A DNA stretch of 64,000 nt, taken from NCBI RefSeq assembly GCF_019320115.1, contig NC_089584.1, positions 102,162,320-102,226,319 on the forward strand, given 5' to 3'. Under the pieces are notes generated by a model, which did no database searches, was not told the DNA's origin, and saw only the letters and a list, made by a program, of their open reading frames with translations. Made by a program: the position numbers and the translations under genes. Shown here in pieces: positions 1 to 11,996 of this stretch. The stretch comes from Miscanthus floridulus. Lineage: Eukaryota; Streptophyta; Magnoliopsida; Poales; Poaceae. Each line of letters starts with the position of its first letter. The first letter of the stretch is position 1.

Positions 1-179
1 GCGGTTTAGCACCATAGTAAGAACTAAAAGTGAAGAAAGGAGAAGAATATGACTGATTGCTCAACCCTTGCTTGAAAGTAGAACAGGTGCTTATGTATTC
101 TGGCTAGATGATAACTTAATATGGCAATTAATAAGACATAAATAAGGATTCACTATTAGTATTGCTTTCTGCAAAAGAA

Positions 180-635
180 AACCAGCAAACCATAAAGCTT
201 ATCATACTCCTTGGAGTAGGGAAAGTATTCCCACTAGTCGGATAAGTCTTGCGAGTACATTATGTACTCAGAGTTTATTTACCCCTGTTGCAGGTGATGC
301 TTAAAGAATACCTTGTGTGGAGGATCCTTTTGGTGGGCTCAGATAGATTCCTCGCCCCTTATCGCTAGATGTTATCTTTTTAAATTCCGCTGTTTATCAT
401 TCCGCACTCTGGTATTTGGTATTGTAATAATGTACCTTTTTGAGAAACTCAGATGTATGAAATGGACTTGTATTGTAACTCGTTCTCATTATTGGATCCT
501 TAGGAAAAATGTGGATCTTTTGGGTTCTCCCTCGGGGTGTGCCCGATGGACACCGCTTGTTGTAGCTTGCTTTCAGGGTGCTTAGTGTTTGGTGGAAGAC
601 AAGCGTCTCCGTAAGTATGCTATTTCAGGTGGTTC
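180..635 (+). mobile_element. Probable Gypsy-type LTR fragment
   Basis: No gene is visible in the first 635 bases. The stretch resembles the R/U5 part of grass Gypsy LTRs: an AT-rich run giving way to a segment with 'gtacattatgtactcag' near 255, 'caggtgatgcttaaagaa' near 291 and a GC-richer end near 525-580. I see no clean TG..CA boundary, primer-binding site or target-site duplication, so the element cannot be delimited. The bases before 180 are unassigned. The family-level call rests on general resemblance and is weak. Confidence 0.35.
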
Positions 636-1409
636 TACCACACAAAGTGTCCCATATTTGCTTGGCAACATCAACTCTAATCACTCTATTGTATTCATCA
701 CCATCCAAGGCACTAAGCAACACACTTGTGGCTTGACCACTGAGGTGAATGATTCTCATCTCTTCTAGTATTAGGTTCTTGGGATCAACCAGTGGCTTAA
801 ATCCATTGCAAACAATCTTCTAAATACCGGGGTGAAGACCTATAAGATAGGCTCACATCAAGTGCTTCCACTTGATAAAGTTAGTCCCATTAAAATGAGG
901 TAACTTGCTCACGGGCACATTGATGAAAGACCTCCGATCATGGTTAGTCATAGGAATAGAAGAATAGTTAAAGGATACGGCAGCATATTTGTTGTTGTTG
1001 GCCTTACCTTTCATTTCATCTCCTTCTTGTTCCCCTTCAACACTTGGTATGACTCATCATCATCTCTATCTTTAAAACTACTTGATATGCTTGATGATGC
1101 ACTTGTTGCCTTCTCTTTTTCCTTCTTCTTTCTAGCTTCTCTTCTTTTTCTTCTTGCTTCTCTCTTTAGCCTTCTTTCTTCTTTCCTTTGCTTCTTCTCT
1201 AACTGCTCCTCCTCCTTCTCTCTTGCTTCTCTTTTTAGCTTTCTTCCTTCCTTCCTTTTTCTTCTCTCATTCTCATTGAGAGCTCCTTCGGCATCGGTAG
1301 CCTCAAGATGTGGTAGCGTGGTGTTGCTTCCTATCGACGCGCTCAGCTCGCTGCCATCCATGTCGACATCCATCTGCTTCGCGCCACTAGTTCCTCCTCT
1401 GGGCTTCAT
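636..1409 (-). pseudogene. Copia retrotransposon gag (UBN2/DUF4219-like), degenerate
   Basis: Read on the minus strand, the segment from about 940 down to 640 gives an interrupted Copia gag sequence. Recognisable pieces include LPHFNGTNFIKWK, LDGDEYNRVI and a terminal KQIWDTL, broken by at least two in-frame stops. Upstream of it (1409 down to 1011) lies a 132-residue open frame rich in Lys, Arg and Glu that looks like a charged coiled coil and starts 47 bp inside the LTR boundary at 1457. Gag would form the virus-like particle of the element. The gag frame stops near 640, where unrelated LTR-like DNA begins, so protease, integrase and RT are absent from the window. I see decay and truncation; the Copia assignment comes from the UBN2-like words and the adjoining tRNA-Met-type primer site. 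Confidence 0.6.
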
Positions 1410-1442
1410 ACTTCACGTGGTGAAGCGTATATGAGGTAACCG

Positions 1443-1456
1443 GCTCCAATACCACT
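1443..1456 (-). other. Copia primer-binding site
   Basis: On the minus strand the LTR is followed by AG and then TGGTATTGGAGCC, a close variant of the TGGTATCAGAGC initiator tRNA-Met primer site of plant Copia elements. It fixes the element's orientation (minus) and the inner LTR edge. Confidence 0.6.
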
Positions 1457-2723
1457 TGCAGGATCTCTAGTTGCCTAGAGGGGGGGTGAATGGGCCTGTC
1501 AAAACAAACACTAAAACTTTTATCAAATTCACCCTGTAGCACTGCTGCTCTGGAGGGTGGCACTATCGGACTGCGGCACTACTAGGCTAGAATAGCGGCA
1601 CTATTGCACCTTCAGACAACTTTGAGCCATAGTTCAAAATCCATGAATAAAAACTTAGATCGGAGAAATTTTCTAGCTTACTGTAGGTATGACAATCACA
1701 GATCAAGAGCTAGAAATAGTAGGAACACCATACATAAGTAGATCGACTAGAAACCCTAGAAATCACCTCAACCACAATATGTCATGCAAGTAATGTAAAT
1801 CAAGCACAAGTGACACAATGATTTATCCCATGGTTCGGCTCGTCACCAAGGCTTGCCTACCTTCACGTTGTTGAGGTTAGCCACTAAGGCTTAGGGCTTT
1901 CCAACCCTTCCTCGTTTCCAAGTCAAGAGACTTAACTCTTGAGATGAGGGGTGAGTTTACTAGCTTTAAGTGATGGTTACAAACCTCTTGGGGCTACCAC
2001 ATAAGTTGGCAAGCTTCACGGGCGACGCTCTAGCCGGCTAGGAGCCAAGCTCCAAGAGTAACAAACACAACCGCCAGCCAAAACATGAACCAAGTGCTCT
2101 TTAGAGTTGGGGAATCAATGGAGCTGCTCTCTAATTGAGTTTTGGACCCTTTTCCCTCAAGAATTGATGGACAAATCAATGGATTTGCTTAGGGGCTTGA
2201 GGTCAACAATGGAGGGAGAGAGAGAGAGCTCTTGCTCTATTTTGGGCATGCTAAAGTGAGGAAGAAGAGATAGAGTACCGCTGGAAAGGAAGGGGAAGGG
2301 TATAAATACCCCTCCAGCCCCCAACGGTCACTTAAGTCACGGCAATGCTGTGGCTCAAGTGCGGCAGTGCTGCACTACGGCAATGCTCTCTTCAAGTGTG
2401 ATAGTGCTGCACCACGCAAGACAACAAGGGTAAGAGTGAAGTGTAGATTGTCTATGCTGTGAATCTAAGGATGCATGTGTATGTTTGAGCACTTGGTAGC
2501 ACATATTAGCTTAAGCATTGTGTCCCCCTTTATAGTATGACTTTTTCTATACTTAAATTCAAAATATAAAAGAATTTTAACCTTCTTTGAGTTTGAATCC
2601 ATCTATATTTGTAATTGGGGGCTCCTCCATTTGGTGTAGCATCCTCAAACATGAATTCCCTGCTTGTCATCTCGATAAATCTCATTAGTTCTTTAATTAC
2701 GTGGTCATTATCACCAAAACCCA
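1457..2723 (-). mobile_element. 5' LTR of a minus-strand Copia element
   Basis: The minus-strand LTR would begin TGGGTTTTGGTGATAATG at 2723 and end ..CCTGCA at 1457, directly before the primer-binding site. It contains the motif ctagagggggggtgaat near 1475, widespread in grass Copia LTRs, and a TATA-like 'tataaatacc' around 2300. Length is about 1267 bp. The partner LTR lies outside the window or is lost, so no target-site duplication can be checked. The outer boundary is inferred from the TG/CA convention and could be off by a few bases. Confidence 0.55.
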
Positions 2724-4378
2724 TAATTAGGGCGTGATTGCACTTTTAGGGAGTGGTGGCTGCCCACCAACTCCCTGGCCCAGTATGGCTTGCTTGTTGT
2801 TGTCGTGGCCTTCATCCTGGCGCTCTGTTTCTTTAGGGAGAAGTCATGATGTCACTGTACGGGGAGGGTGACTTGTCCCATCATGGCTGCTTGCTCTCGG
2901 GGTTGGGATCCTGTTGCCCTAACCCCGTGGGGTCGAATCGGGGGCATAGGGTCTGGTCAGAGTGGAGAGCTGACTCCTCATCATGGTCCCCATGTCGTGG
3001 CGGGTACAATCGTACGCTCGTCCATCAGACTAGATGGGATTTGGGCGGTGCGGAGCCATGTAGCGTGACGTAGTTGTGCCCTGGCGTGGTCTTGTCCGTC
3101 AGCGGGGTGTTGACCAAGGCAACACTCTGCCTCAGGGTCGAGGGGTTGTCGTCCTTCTTGTACTTGGCGGAGTGTGTGTGCGCGTCCTGTCTGGTCAGGA
3201 GCATTGAATGTGCTCACCCACCTCTCATCCTTTCCTTAGCGGCTAAGGAAAGAGGTGGTCGTGGCACCGCACGATGCGAGAGGTAGGAGAGGTCGAGGCA
3301 TACCTCGTATGGCTCGAAGGCGAGAGGTCGTGGCCAACCGTGTTCGGTCGGGCCGTGGCTAGATGGGACATCCTAAGCGACTCTTAATGGTCGTGCTTTG
3401 GGGTATCCTGTTTCCATAACCCCAACACAGGTTGCTGGTCCTTACAAAGTGTCGCCCTGCTCCTGCTGAGAATGAAAATAACTAATAAGTAGAAACAATT
3501 GTATCAAATGGCTCTAGCGAGGAACCAAGTTTTATAATAAGTAGGGTTATCCGTGAACCCCTAAATAGGTTATTTCTCATGGATTATCTATAAATCCGCA
3601 ACAATTAAATCTATTTACGAGTTCGCAGACAACCCATCTTGCATCCCTAAACACGATTTAAGGGCCTATTTAGATACCAAGAGAAATAATCAAAATTAGC
3701 CCTAAAAGCATTTTCAAAAGTCTTTCTAAAGCTCACTCTCTAAATTATCGTTTAGAGAGTCATTTGCATAAAAAATTGTTTTCAGTATATTTTCACTCCC
3801 CGCCAATTTTTCTACATCTTGTTTGCACTCTATGGAGCCATTCTCGTTTTTTATCTTTGGGTTAGCGAGAAAATCTAAAATAGAATATGGCTATATTTGG
3901 AAAACAAATTAAAGAGCTATTCGAGCGTATTTTCCCCCCAAAATCTCTGTTTCTAACCATTAGGAAGGATATAGAAAATGTCTTGCGGACATCTAAACAT
4001 GGAGATAATAGATAAACTAATTTATTAGCCAAGTCTACAACTAGTTAACTAACCTCAACTAATTTAGATTAATTTTTAGATAATTAATAACTAACTCTAC
4101 CCTAGACCCTTTTTGGATTAAAGGATTCTCAAAGAATTTTTGAAAGAATAAATTGCAAAGGAAATGAATCACATCATAGTATTTGGAACAAAGAAAAGTG
4201 TAGTTTCTTTTCAAAAGAAAGGAAACCATAGTAGTGCAAAACATAGGAAATAAAACATCCACTCCAGCCCAAGGGAAAGAATATTTGCTCTCTTTCTTGC
4301 TACAAATGTTTGCTGACGTTCCTATACTTTTTCCTCATTACAAACAACTCAAAATATTCATTTCTATATTTGAAATTA
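2724..4378. other. Intergenic, no gene recognised
   Basis: 2724-3440 is GC-rich and has open frames on both strands with no recognisable protein. Its style (repeated tggtc, cgaggg words) suggests an old Gypsy LTR fragment, but no boundaries are visible. 3441-4378 is AT-rich with no coding signal. Confidence 0.4.
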
Positions 4379-5288
4379 GGAAAAAGTTTACTTAACCCCT
4401 CACCTTTCATACTTGGTCTACTTCACCCCCAACTATAAAACCGTCTGTTTTACCCCCTGAACTTTCTAAAACCGTCTATTTTACCCCCTGAACGGTTTTC
4501 AGCGCTGGGTTGCTACAGTAGCAACGGTCTGCTACAGTGACGGTGTGTTTGCTGCAGTACCTGTGACTTTGAATTTCCTTGCTTTTTATTTATTTTCGGT
4601 GAATTTTTGAAAAATCATAGTAAATCATAGAAAAATCATAAAATAAAAAATCTAATTTTATTGGACTCCACATGAGTAGATCTACACAATGAATATATAA
4701 TACGGTATGCTTTAGTATAAATTTTTTTTGTAGCTTTAGATTAATTGAAAAATCCAATTTTGTCTGTAATTAATTAGAATTTATCTATAACTAAGTTATA
4801 CGTAGTCCAATGAGTACGAAATTTTTACTATAGTTCAAGCATACAATAATTAGCGTATTATAAAAATTTCACCACAATTGGATCATAGAAGCTGCAGCTA
4901 TAAATTATTCTAATTAATTACAGACAAAATTAGATTTTCCAATTAATCTAAGGCTACAGTGAAAATTTTGTACTAAAGCATTCCGTATTATATATTCACT
5001 GTGTAGATCTACTCATGTGTAGTCCAACAAAATTAGATTTTTCATTTTATGATTTTTCAAAAATTCACCGAAAATAAATAAAAAAAAGAAAAGTCAAAAC
5101 CACCGGCACGGTAGAAACACACAGTTACTATAGCAGACCCGTTGTTACTGTAGCAAAACCGCAGCTGAAAACCGCGCAGGGGGTAAAATAGACGGTTTTA
5201 GAAAGTTTATGAGGTAAAATAGACAATTTCATAGTTGGTAGTGAAGTAGACCAAGTATGAAAGGTGAGGGGTTAGGTAGACTTTTTCC
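4379..5288. mobile_element. Long inverted-repeat (foldback) element, about 910 bp
   Basis: The two halves are inverted repeats of each other over nearly the full length. The left end (ggaaaaagtttact..., then ccgtctgttttacccc, tgctacagtagcaac, aatttttgaaaaatcat) reappears in reverse complement up to 5288. By eye the arms are roughly 85% alike, with a short AT-rich centre near 4830. Direct flanking words tttgaaatt and tttaaaatt (8 of 9 identical) are compatible with a 9-bp Mutator-type target-site duplication, though the match is imperfect and the exact ends are ambiguous by a base. There is no coding capacity, so it is non-autonomous. Confidence 0.7.
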
Positions 5289-6012
5289 TTTAAAATTATA
5301 TAGTTTTTTTTTACTATCACTCTATCTACTTTTTATGTTTTTTTTTTATTTCTCTATGTTTTATTCCTTTGTTCAAACCCTAAATCATTTAAGCCTTATT
5401 TAGATATGATATAGTCGGATTTGCATGAATCTATCTATATTGGGGTAGATTAGAATGAAATATCAACATATGTGGATTGAGTTAAATCCAATAACATCAA
5501 ATGAGACCTTAATGGATTAAAATTCCAATAGCCACGTCCCCACCACACAGTGGCACGCGGTCCACTCATGATCACCAAAAAAAGGCACCACTATATACAC
5601 CCTATTCACTTAATTATATCGACCATCCTTATCAATAATAATATAATATTTTTCTATTACAATATAATAATATCAGTCGGATTACAAGGCACGTGAAGCA
5701 TAAAGCGAACAGGTCCGTCCTCCTCTACTCCGCTCTCCCCAACCCCAAAACTGCACGGCCACTTCGCGTCGCCTCACGTCACCGTCACGCACGCCTTCTT
5801 CAAATTTAAAGGCCAAAACCGGATCACATCGATCAAATCAAATTAAAAAAAAATCAGAAATCCATCCAGCACCTCCCTCCGTCCTCCCCTACTCTACATC
5901 TCTGCTTCTCTTCTCTGGATTTCTTTTCGCTGCCCCCCAGACTCGTGCGCCTCGCGGGGTCGCGACCAGACGACGACGAGCGGCGAGAGGGGCCGATCGC
6001 GATCGAGCAGCC
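5289..6012 (+). promoter_or_regulatory. Rab7 upstream region and 5' leader
   Basis: 5289-5660 is AT-rich intergenic DNA. From about 5690 base composition shifts to GC. A pyrimidine-rich stretch (about 5870-5940, many ctcc/cttct words) lies just before the Rab7 start codon and looks like a plant 5' UTR. A possible TATA-like 'tatata' occurs near 5591, but it is about 420 bp from the ATG. I cannot place the transcription start. Confidence 0.35.
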
Positions 6013-9000
6013 ATGTCGACGTCGCGGAGGCGGACACTCCTCAAGGTCATCGTCCTCGGCGACAGCGGGTCAGCCCATTGCTCCCTCCCCCCCTCCCCCA
6101 ACCCGGCTCCCCGTCCCTCCCTCGGATCCGCCCGCATGTGGATTCCCGGGTCGCTGTTGTGATTTCCAGGAAGCTTGGCGGTTCGATTTGGACGCGGTTG
6201 CTGCGACCTCTGTGTTTCACTCTGTCCCCGTTGGTCTGATTTGGTCCGGTGTGATCTCTGCAGGGTCGGGAAGACGTCGCTGATGAACCAGTATCCTTGA
6301 CTTGATTCCCTCAATATGTCGCGTTTGGTAATTAGGCCCCGTTTCATGTCCGTGCAGTCGGTCCCCCATTTCGTGTGAATTGCGTTTTGCCCCATGGATC
6401 AACTTACGCCATAGTGCTCGGAAGACACATGAGTTTCATCCGTTGAGCTGTAAGAACGCATCTCTTTAATTTTGGGGTATGGAATTTCGGATTACCGTGA
6501 GCTCACACTGGCAGAGTTGCAGTCAATAACTGTTTACCTGCATTCTCATTCCTTGTGCAGTTGTGCTGTGCGTGAGCTGGACTCGTGATTTTGTGAATCT
6601 CGTTCTGAAAGCTCTGGTACATTTGAACATCGTGCTTATTGCAGTATGCGGATTAAAGTTAAGATGATGTAAAAGCAATAAGAATCAAGTATCTTGACAT
6701 GTATAATCTATCTGAAATGCTGGAGTGCTTTTAGTACTTTGGGTGCTTTGATATTCTTGACTTTCAGCTAGATATGTCCACAAAAAGTTCAGTCAGCAGT
6801 ACAAAGCTACAATTGGTGCAGATTTCGTCACAAAGGAGGTTCTCATTGAAGACAGGCTAGTCACGTTGCAGGTGAGTGTCCACCTGAGTTGCTGAGCTTC
6901 CAAAGAGAAGGAAGTGACTGTTGTTCATGTTGTTGTCATCATGTTACTTTGATGCTAGATCTGGGACACCGCGGGGCAGGAGAGATTCCAGAGTCTTGGG
7001 GTTGCATTCTACAGAGGGGCGGATTGTTGTGTGCTTGTCTATGACGTCAACTCTAACAGGTCATTCGATACACTCAACACATGGCATGATGAGTTCCTCA
7101 ACCAAGTAAGAATGATTATCTTACAAATTGTCGTGATTTTAGTCATGGTTGTAGATATCAACTGTACTGATTTTAAAGAAAAAATAGACAGGTATTGACT
7201 GTAGTGCATTTCATCATTTATCATATTGATACCATTTTACTAGCTGACAGCTTGATATGATGCTGCCAATAATTTCGTAAAGCTTGAGCATGCTCACATA
7301 TCTGCACTTTTTTTTAATAGATATCTGGAATGGAAATATATTGAGTTTAGCCTTGCCAGCTTCCGTGACCAAATATGTCCGCTTTATGAACTTTGAATCT
7401 GGAGCATATGTTCAAATCGTTTGATCCTGTCATCTTTTCTGTGTCAATATGCCCGTTCTCAATCTACCATGTTTTCAACACATGTAAGCTGCATGAAGCC
7501 AAGAAGCCATATCAGGGGTTTATCATCGGTCGTGTTGAATAAGTATATGTGAACAGGAAATAGCTAATGATATGTTTGGCTAAAATTGGATTTGCCTAGA
7601 TCACATAGTTACGCTCTATCCATAGTGGTGGAGCCAGACAAGCTGGACAGGAGTTGCTTGACTAGACAAGGGGTGCTGGATTGAGTGAAAATGGATTGAG
7701 TTTTGATTTTTAGGCTTATATTTCTCTTAGGGATTCTACTGGCAAGGCCGATGCTGCAGCCCTGACAGCACCAGTCTTTGCTCCTCCCCTTCCTGTCCAT
7801 GTCTTTTGTTTACTTGATTTCGAGGATGTGTTCAGGGCTTCAGGCAGAAACATAATTTTCGCTTAATGTTACTTTGGCAGTTTAGTTTCTTCTTGAACCT
7901 GCTAATAATAGCAAACCATTATCGAGGACAGGGATTTCACTATTTCTAGTAACCAAGATTGTAACTGGCATGTGAAAATTATACAGGTTCCCTACTATGA
8001 TAGTGCTTTTGTTTATTTTAGGATTTAGGGCTTGTAATAAACACTTCTGAAGTTCTGATTGGAAGTATGATCACGGTTTACAATATAAAATTGTCGTGGA
8101 AAGAAATTTGAATGGTTCTTAGAATTTCTTAAGTTCCGAGTCAGGAGGGAGGGAGGGAGGGGGAAGGGGTAGTGGTTTCCACTCTAGCTCATAACTAGCA
8201 AACACATAAATGCTGGAGTGGTTGTGTTGATGTAAAACAGAAGTGTTGATAAGTTACTATTGAGGTCTGAATCTCTAACTGTTATTATTACTATGGTGGA
8301 ATGATTGTAATGTCTAATGCCATATTAGTACAGATATGTTCTATTTTCTATAAGAGTTGTGTATGTCCAGTCAGCAATTTATTAATGCAAGATGAAATAA
8401 CACAGCTGAGTCAGAATATAATATTTTCCACCCAGAATTGTAATGCACGATCCAAACTGATTCTGTTCAATTAGTACAGGAAACTTAGATAAATTCACAA
8501 CTGATAACACTCTGCATGCTTATTCAGATCGATATAGTTTGCGTGCAATTCATGTAATTCTGTAATAACAAAGCTACTGTTTGCACTTATTACCTTTGTT
8601 GTCTGTCATGAAATTTTCAGAAAGTTATGTGTACACAAATAATGCAAATGGCCTTTAATCCATTTTTGTCGTGTTTGTTGAATGGACTATTTGGTAAACA
8701 GCCTTATGCTTTAGCATTTTTGTCTGGTGATCGATTTTGTTGTAATATACTAATCTGTTAATACTGTAGCATCTGTATCTCTTATAATGGCTTGTAGTAT
8801 CTTGACAACATTGCTTGACATAGTCATCCTTATTTCTTTTCAGGCTAGCCCATCAGATCCTAAAACTTTCCCCTTCATCTTACTCGGTAACAAGATTGAT
8901 GTAGATGGTGGAAAAAGCAGAGTGGTTAGTATTGTTATAATGTGGTGATTGGCTCATTGCAACTCTCGTCTCTTGATATGCCCCTACCTGATTAAATGTT

Positions 9001-10316
9001 TCCGCATAGGTTTCTGATAAGAAAGCAATGGAGTGGTGTGCTTCTAAAGGCAATATCCCTTATTTTGAAACTTCTGCAAAAGAGGACTACAATGTTGACA
9101 ACGCTTTCCTGACTGTTGCCAAGCTTGCTCTAGAGCATGAACGTGATCAGGACATGTGAGTAAACTAAATTTCATCATCTTCTGTTTGTTGTATTGTATG
9201 GAAGGCAGCTCATTCACTGCTTAGGGTAAACCTTCCCAGCCCTTGTTACCTAACCTGCCCATACTCTTGTTGCACTTGTTTGACCATATTCTTTTTAACT
9301 GAACTTGTTAGTTTTTTCTTGATTGAATATGTTATATGTTCGTATGTTGGGCAGCATTTTTAACTCCGTTATGGTGATTGCTACTTTTCTTTAATCTCTG
9401 ACCTATTATTTGTAGAATGACTTTTCTTTAGCAAATTTTTAGATATTCTGTAATCTTTATATGCATGATTTGGATGTACTATTTAATGTGGTTTTATGTT
9501 TTTTTCCCAGTTTCTAATAACTGTTACAGGCTTTTATTTGTTAATAAATAAGGTTCTTGATTTGCATGGCAAACCTTTGATAATGTCTTAGCAATATCTT
9601 GCTATGTTATCGATGTTGAAAAACTTCTGTTCAAAAGGAAAGGTCATAATGATGCACATGTACGCTAAAAGAAGCTACCTCTACCACTATGAATATGTAA
9701 CCATTTTGAGTAACTACTAGTCCATGACCCGTACTGGTTTCTTCTCTGATGATAATATTATCATAGATATCTATTTGCTTTCGATGAAGGAATAAAAAAC
9801 TACTTTGGCTAGTAATTAATGAAGGGCGGGCCTGGTGCAAGCGGTAGAGTCTTACCGCCTGTGACCGGAAGGTCCCGGGTTCGAGTCGCGGTCTCCTCGC
9901 ATTGCACAGGCGAGGGTAAGGCTTGCCACTTACACCCTTCCCAAGACCCCGCACAGAGCGGGAGCTCTTTGCACTAGGTACGCCCCTTTTTTTGGCTAGT
10001 AATTAATGTCATTACTCTTCACATATCTGAAAAACAATAGATGCTTATAACAGGTAAACTTTGTAGTAGGCTAATGCTTTGTACTTGGTTTAATCTGTGA
10101 TGATTTGTGTCTATTAGTAAATGCTTTCACACATGTTTTCACTATATTCCATTCCATTATTTCAGAAAGATGAAACAGCTCCCTGCTGCTACTTACTGCT
10201 AATTTCCCAGTTTAGTTATTTACACCCTTCTTTTTCTTTTTTTGCTCTTCAGTTACTTCCAGAGTGTTGCGGATCCTGTCCCTGAGACTGAGCAGAGAAG
10301 CGGATGTGCATGCTAG
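6013..10316 (+). CDS. Rab7-type small GTPase (RABG3 class), seven exons
   Basis: Exons 6013-6068, 6264-6290, 6772-6871, 6959-7105, 8844-8924, 9010-9155 and 10253-10316 join, all with GT..AG introns, into 621 nt encoding 206 residues, the usual Rab7 length. Visible motifs are the P-loop GDSGVGKT (16-23), switch I ATIG (40-43), WDTAGQ (63-68), NKID (126-129), ETSAK (157-161) and a C-terminal Cys-Ala-Cys (204-206) for double geranylgeranylation. In plants RABG3 proteins sit on late endosomes and the tonoplast and drive membrane fusion with the vacuole through the HOPS tether and SNAREs. The 27-nt second exon is confirmed by the reading frame on both sides. All GTP-binding residues are intact and nothing suggests decay. 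The last intron holds a SINE. Which RABG3 paralogue this is cannot be decided here. Confidence 0.96.
9822..9990 (+). mobile_element. Au-type SINE inside the last Rab7 intron
   Basis: A 169-bp tRNA-derived unit begins gaagggcgggcctggtgc, has an A-box-like region (tgcaagcggtagag), a B box (ggttcgagtcg near 9879) and ends in a T run. This is the layout of the Au SINE family of grasses. It is flanked by a perfect 18-bp target-site duplication, tttggctagtaattaatg, at 9804-9821 and 9991-10008. The intact duplication implies a fairly recent insertion. It lies well away from the splice sites, so an effect on splicing is not expected. Confidence 0.9.
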
Positions 10317-11532
10317 TAGTTAGTCATCATCCTTGTCCCTTCCAGATTTTGCTTATTGCTTATTGATTACGGCATACTTTTCCAGTGATGCCGAGCAGGC
10401 ATTCTTTTCATTTTTCGCAATGTACACTAATGTTCCAACTGTCCAACTCTGTTTTTCTATCCAATTGTACGATAGTTAGTGACCATGTTTTTTTTTTGTA
10501 CACGGTATACTGATGTGGAGGCCAGCCCCTTTTTCTTGGTTTGTTGCTGTATTCGTGCGGCTGTCACTTGTTGGCGTGCAAATGCAATGCGATAGGCTTA
10601 TTGATGTTCCTCGCCCTGCATGGTCATCCACGTTTCTAACTGTCAGTCTGTCTCTGCATATGCAAAATGGCAAGTTGCATTCCTAACCTTGTTCCAACCA
10701 GCGGCTCTAGAATCGCAGTTGGACTGTTGGCTTGACCTTCCCGGATCCTGCTGTGCCGGTGGCGAGAAGGTTCAGAAACTGGAATTTTCGCCTTGACGGA
10801 TTATTCTCCTCGTCATCCTTATTGTCGTCCTCGTACTTTATTATGCTTAGCATGGCGGCACGCCTCTGCGTCGCCATGCCCATGGCCCATGTGTAAAACT
10901 CTACATGACATGCTATGACAGGGAGAGATTTACCCTAAAGTATAGGCACGAGCAACACAGCCCACAATTCAGTCGACGAAGCATCGTTGACGAAAGCCAT
11001 CTGTAGCGCGCAAATGCAGTGTATTGAGCTAAGAAGGGTAACGCTGAGCCTGAGAGTCTCATATGCGCACGTGCTTGGATGGCCAAGGAGACCAATCCTA
11101 GACTTTGCAAAGGGCCAGAGACAAAGCAACTAGAGGAAACGTGATTGGATAAGTGAAAAGGCAGCTAAGCAAAGGGTGTCATGGTCTCACTGACTCACTC
11201 TCGCAGATATTGACTCGTCGGTTGGGATAGCTCATCTGTAATGGCTTTTGTTATTTCAGAAGAAAACATCCGAGTCAGATCACATGACTCCAATGAACCA
11301 TGTAGGCAGAAGGCTACACTTAAACAGCCTGATCGCTGCCTGCCGAGAGTCGGCGCGCCAATGGAGATGTCGCCTCCCGAAGAATAATGCTAGCCTTTCC
11401 TCTTTTCGGTGTAAAACCATTTGCCTATTTGAATCTATCTCTCCCCTGTTGTAATTCTGTGAACTTTATTTGGGCCATGAGCCCCGCCACCCACCGGTTC
11501 ACGCCTATCAGGTGGGGGTCTCTTAACACCAT
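10317..11532. other. Rab7 3' region and intergenic DNA
   Basis: The Rab7 3' UTR presumably occupies the first few hundred bases, but I see no convincing polyadenylation signal. The rest has only short overlapping open frames on both strands and no recognisable gene. Confidence 0.4.
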
Positions 11533-11580
11533 CCCCCCCCCCCCCCCCCCCCCCCCCCCGCCCCCCCCCCCCCCCCCCCC
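11533..11580 (+). repeat. Poly-C tract
   Basis: A 48-bp run of C is interrupted by a single G near 11560. It yields open frames of pure Pro or pure Gly on the two strands, which are artefacts. Such tracts are length-unstable, so the exact count may also be a sequencing or assembly artefact. Confidence 0.9.
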
Positions 11581-11773
11581 GTCGTTGACCTCTAGAAAAA
11601 ACAGCCTGCCCACACGAGAAAATGTCTTGAGAGCTGACGGTGCTTGTTTGGCGAGAGCGATGCTATTTATTTGATGACAGTAAAGCTGTTATTGACACTA
11701 GATCACACAGTCACACGAGCACGTCACGTATTTACGTAGGCGAAGGCAACTCTTACTTCGAAGAAGAATCTGT

Positions 11774-11996
11774 GGCCTTATTTAGATTGCAAGTTTTTTC
11801 ATTCTTTCTTAAATTTTTGGATATATGTATGGAGTATTAAATGTAGATAAAAAAATAACTAATTACACTGTTTGATTGTAAATTACGAGACGAATCTTTT
11901 GAGTCTAGTTAGGCCATGATTGAACAATAATTGTCAAATACAAACGAAAATGCTATAGTATTAAATACTGATTCCTAACCCCAATCTAAACAAAGT
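11774..11996 (+). mobile_element. Tourist-like MITE
   Basis: Begins ggccttatttagattgca and ends with the near inverse (aatctaaacaaagtct). Internally it has the words attacgagacgaatctttt and aataactaattacactgtt that recur in a very common Tourist-like (PIF/Harbinger) MITE of sorghum-type genomes. The terminal repeats are degenerate and I could not confirm a TTA/TAA target-site duplication. It is non-coding and non-autonomous. Confidence 0.65.

Noticed and set aside
940..1434. A Ser/Leu/Phe-rich plus-strand membrane protein
   Set aside because: It is the antisense shadow of the Lys/Glu-rich minus-strand leader frame of the Copia element.
9833..9905. A tRNA gene
   Set aside because: The A- and B-box words are part of an Au-type SINE with an 18-bp target-site duplication and a T-run tail; the cloverleaf is not completed by a proper acceptor stem.
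11387..11674. Poly-Pro and poly-Gly proteins
   Set aside because: They come from the C homopolymer.
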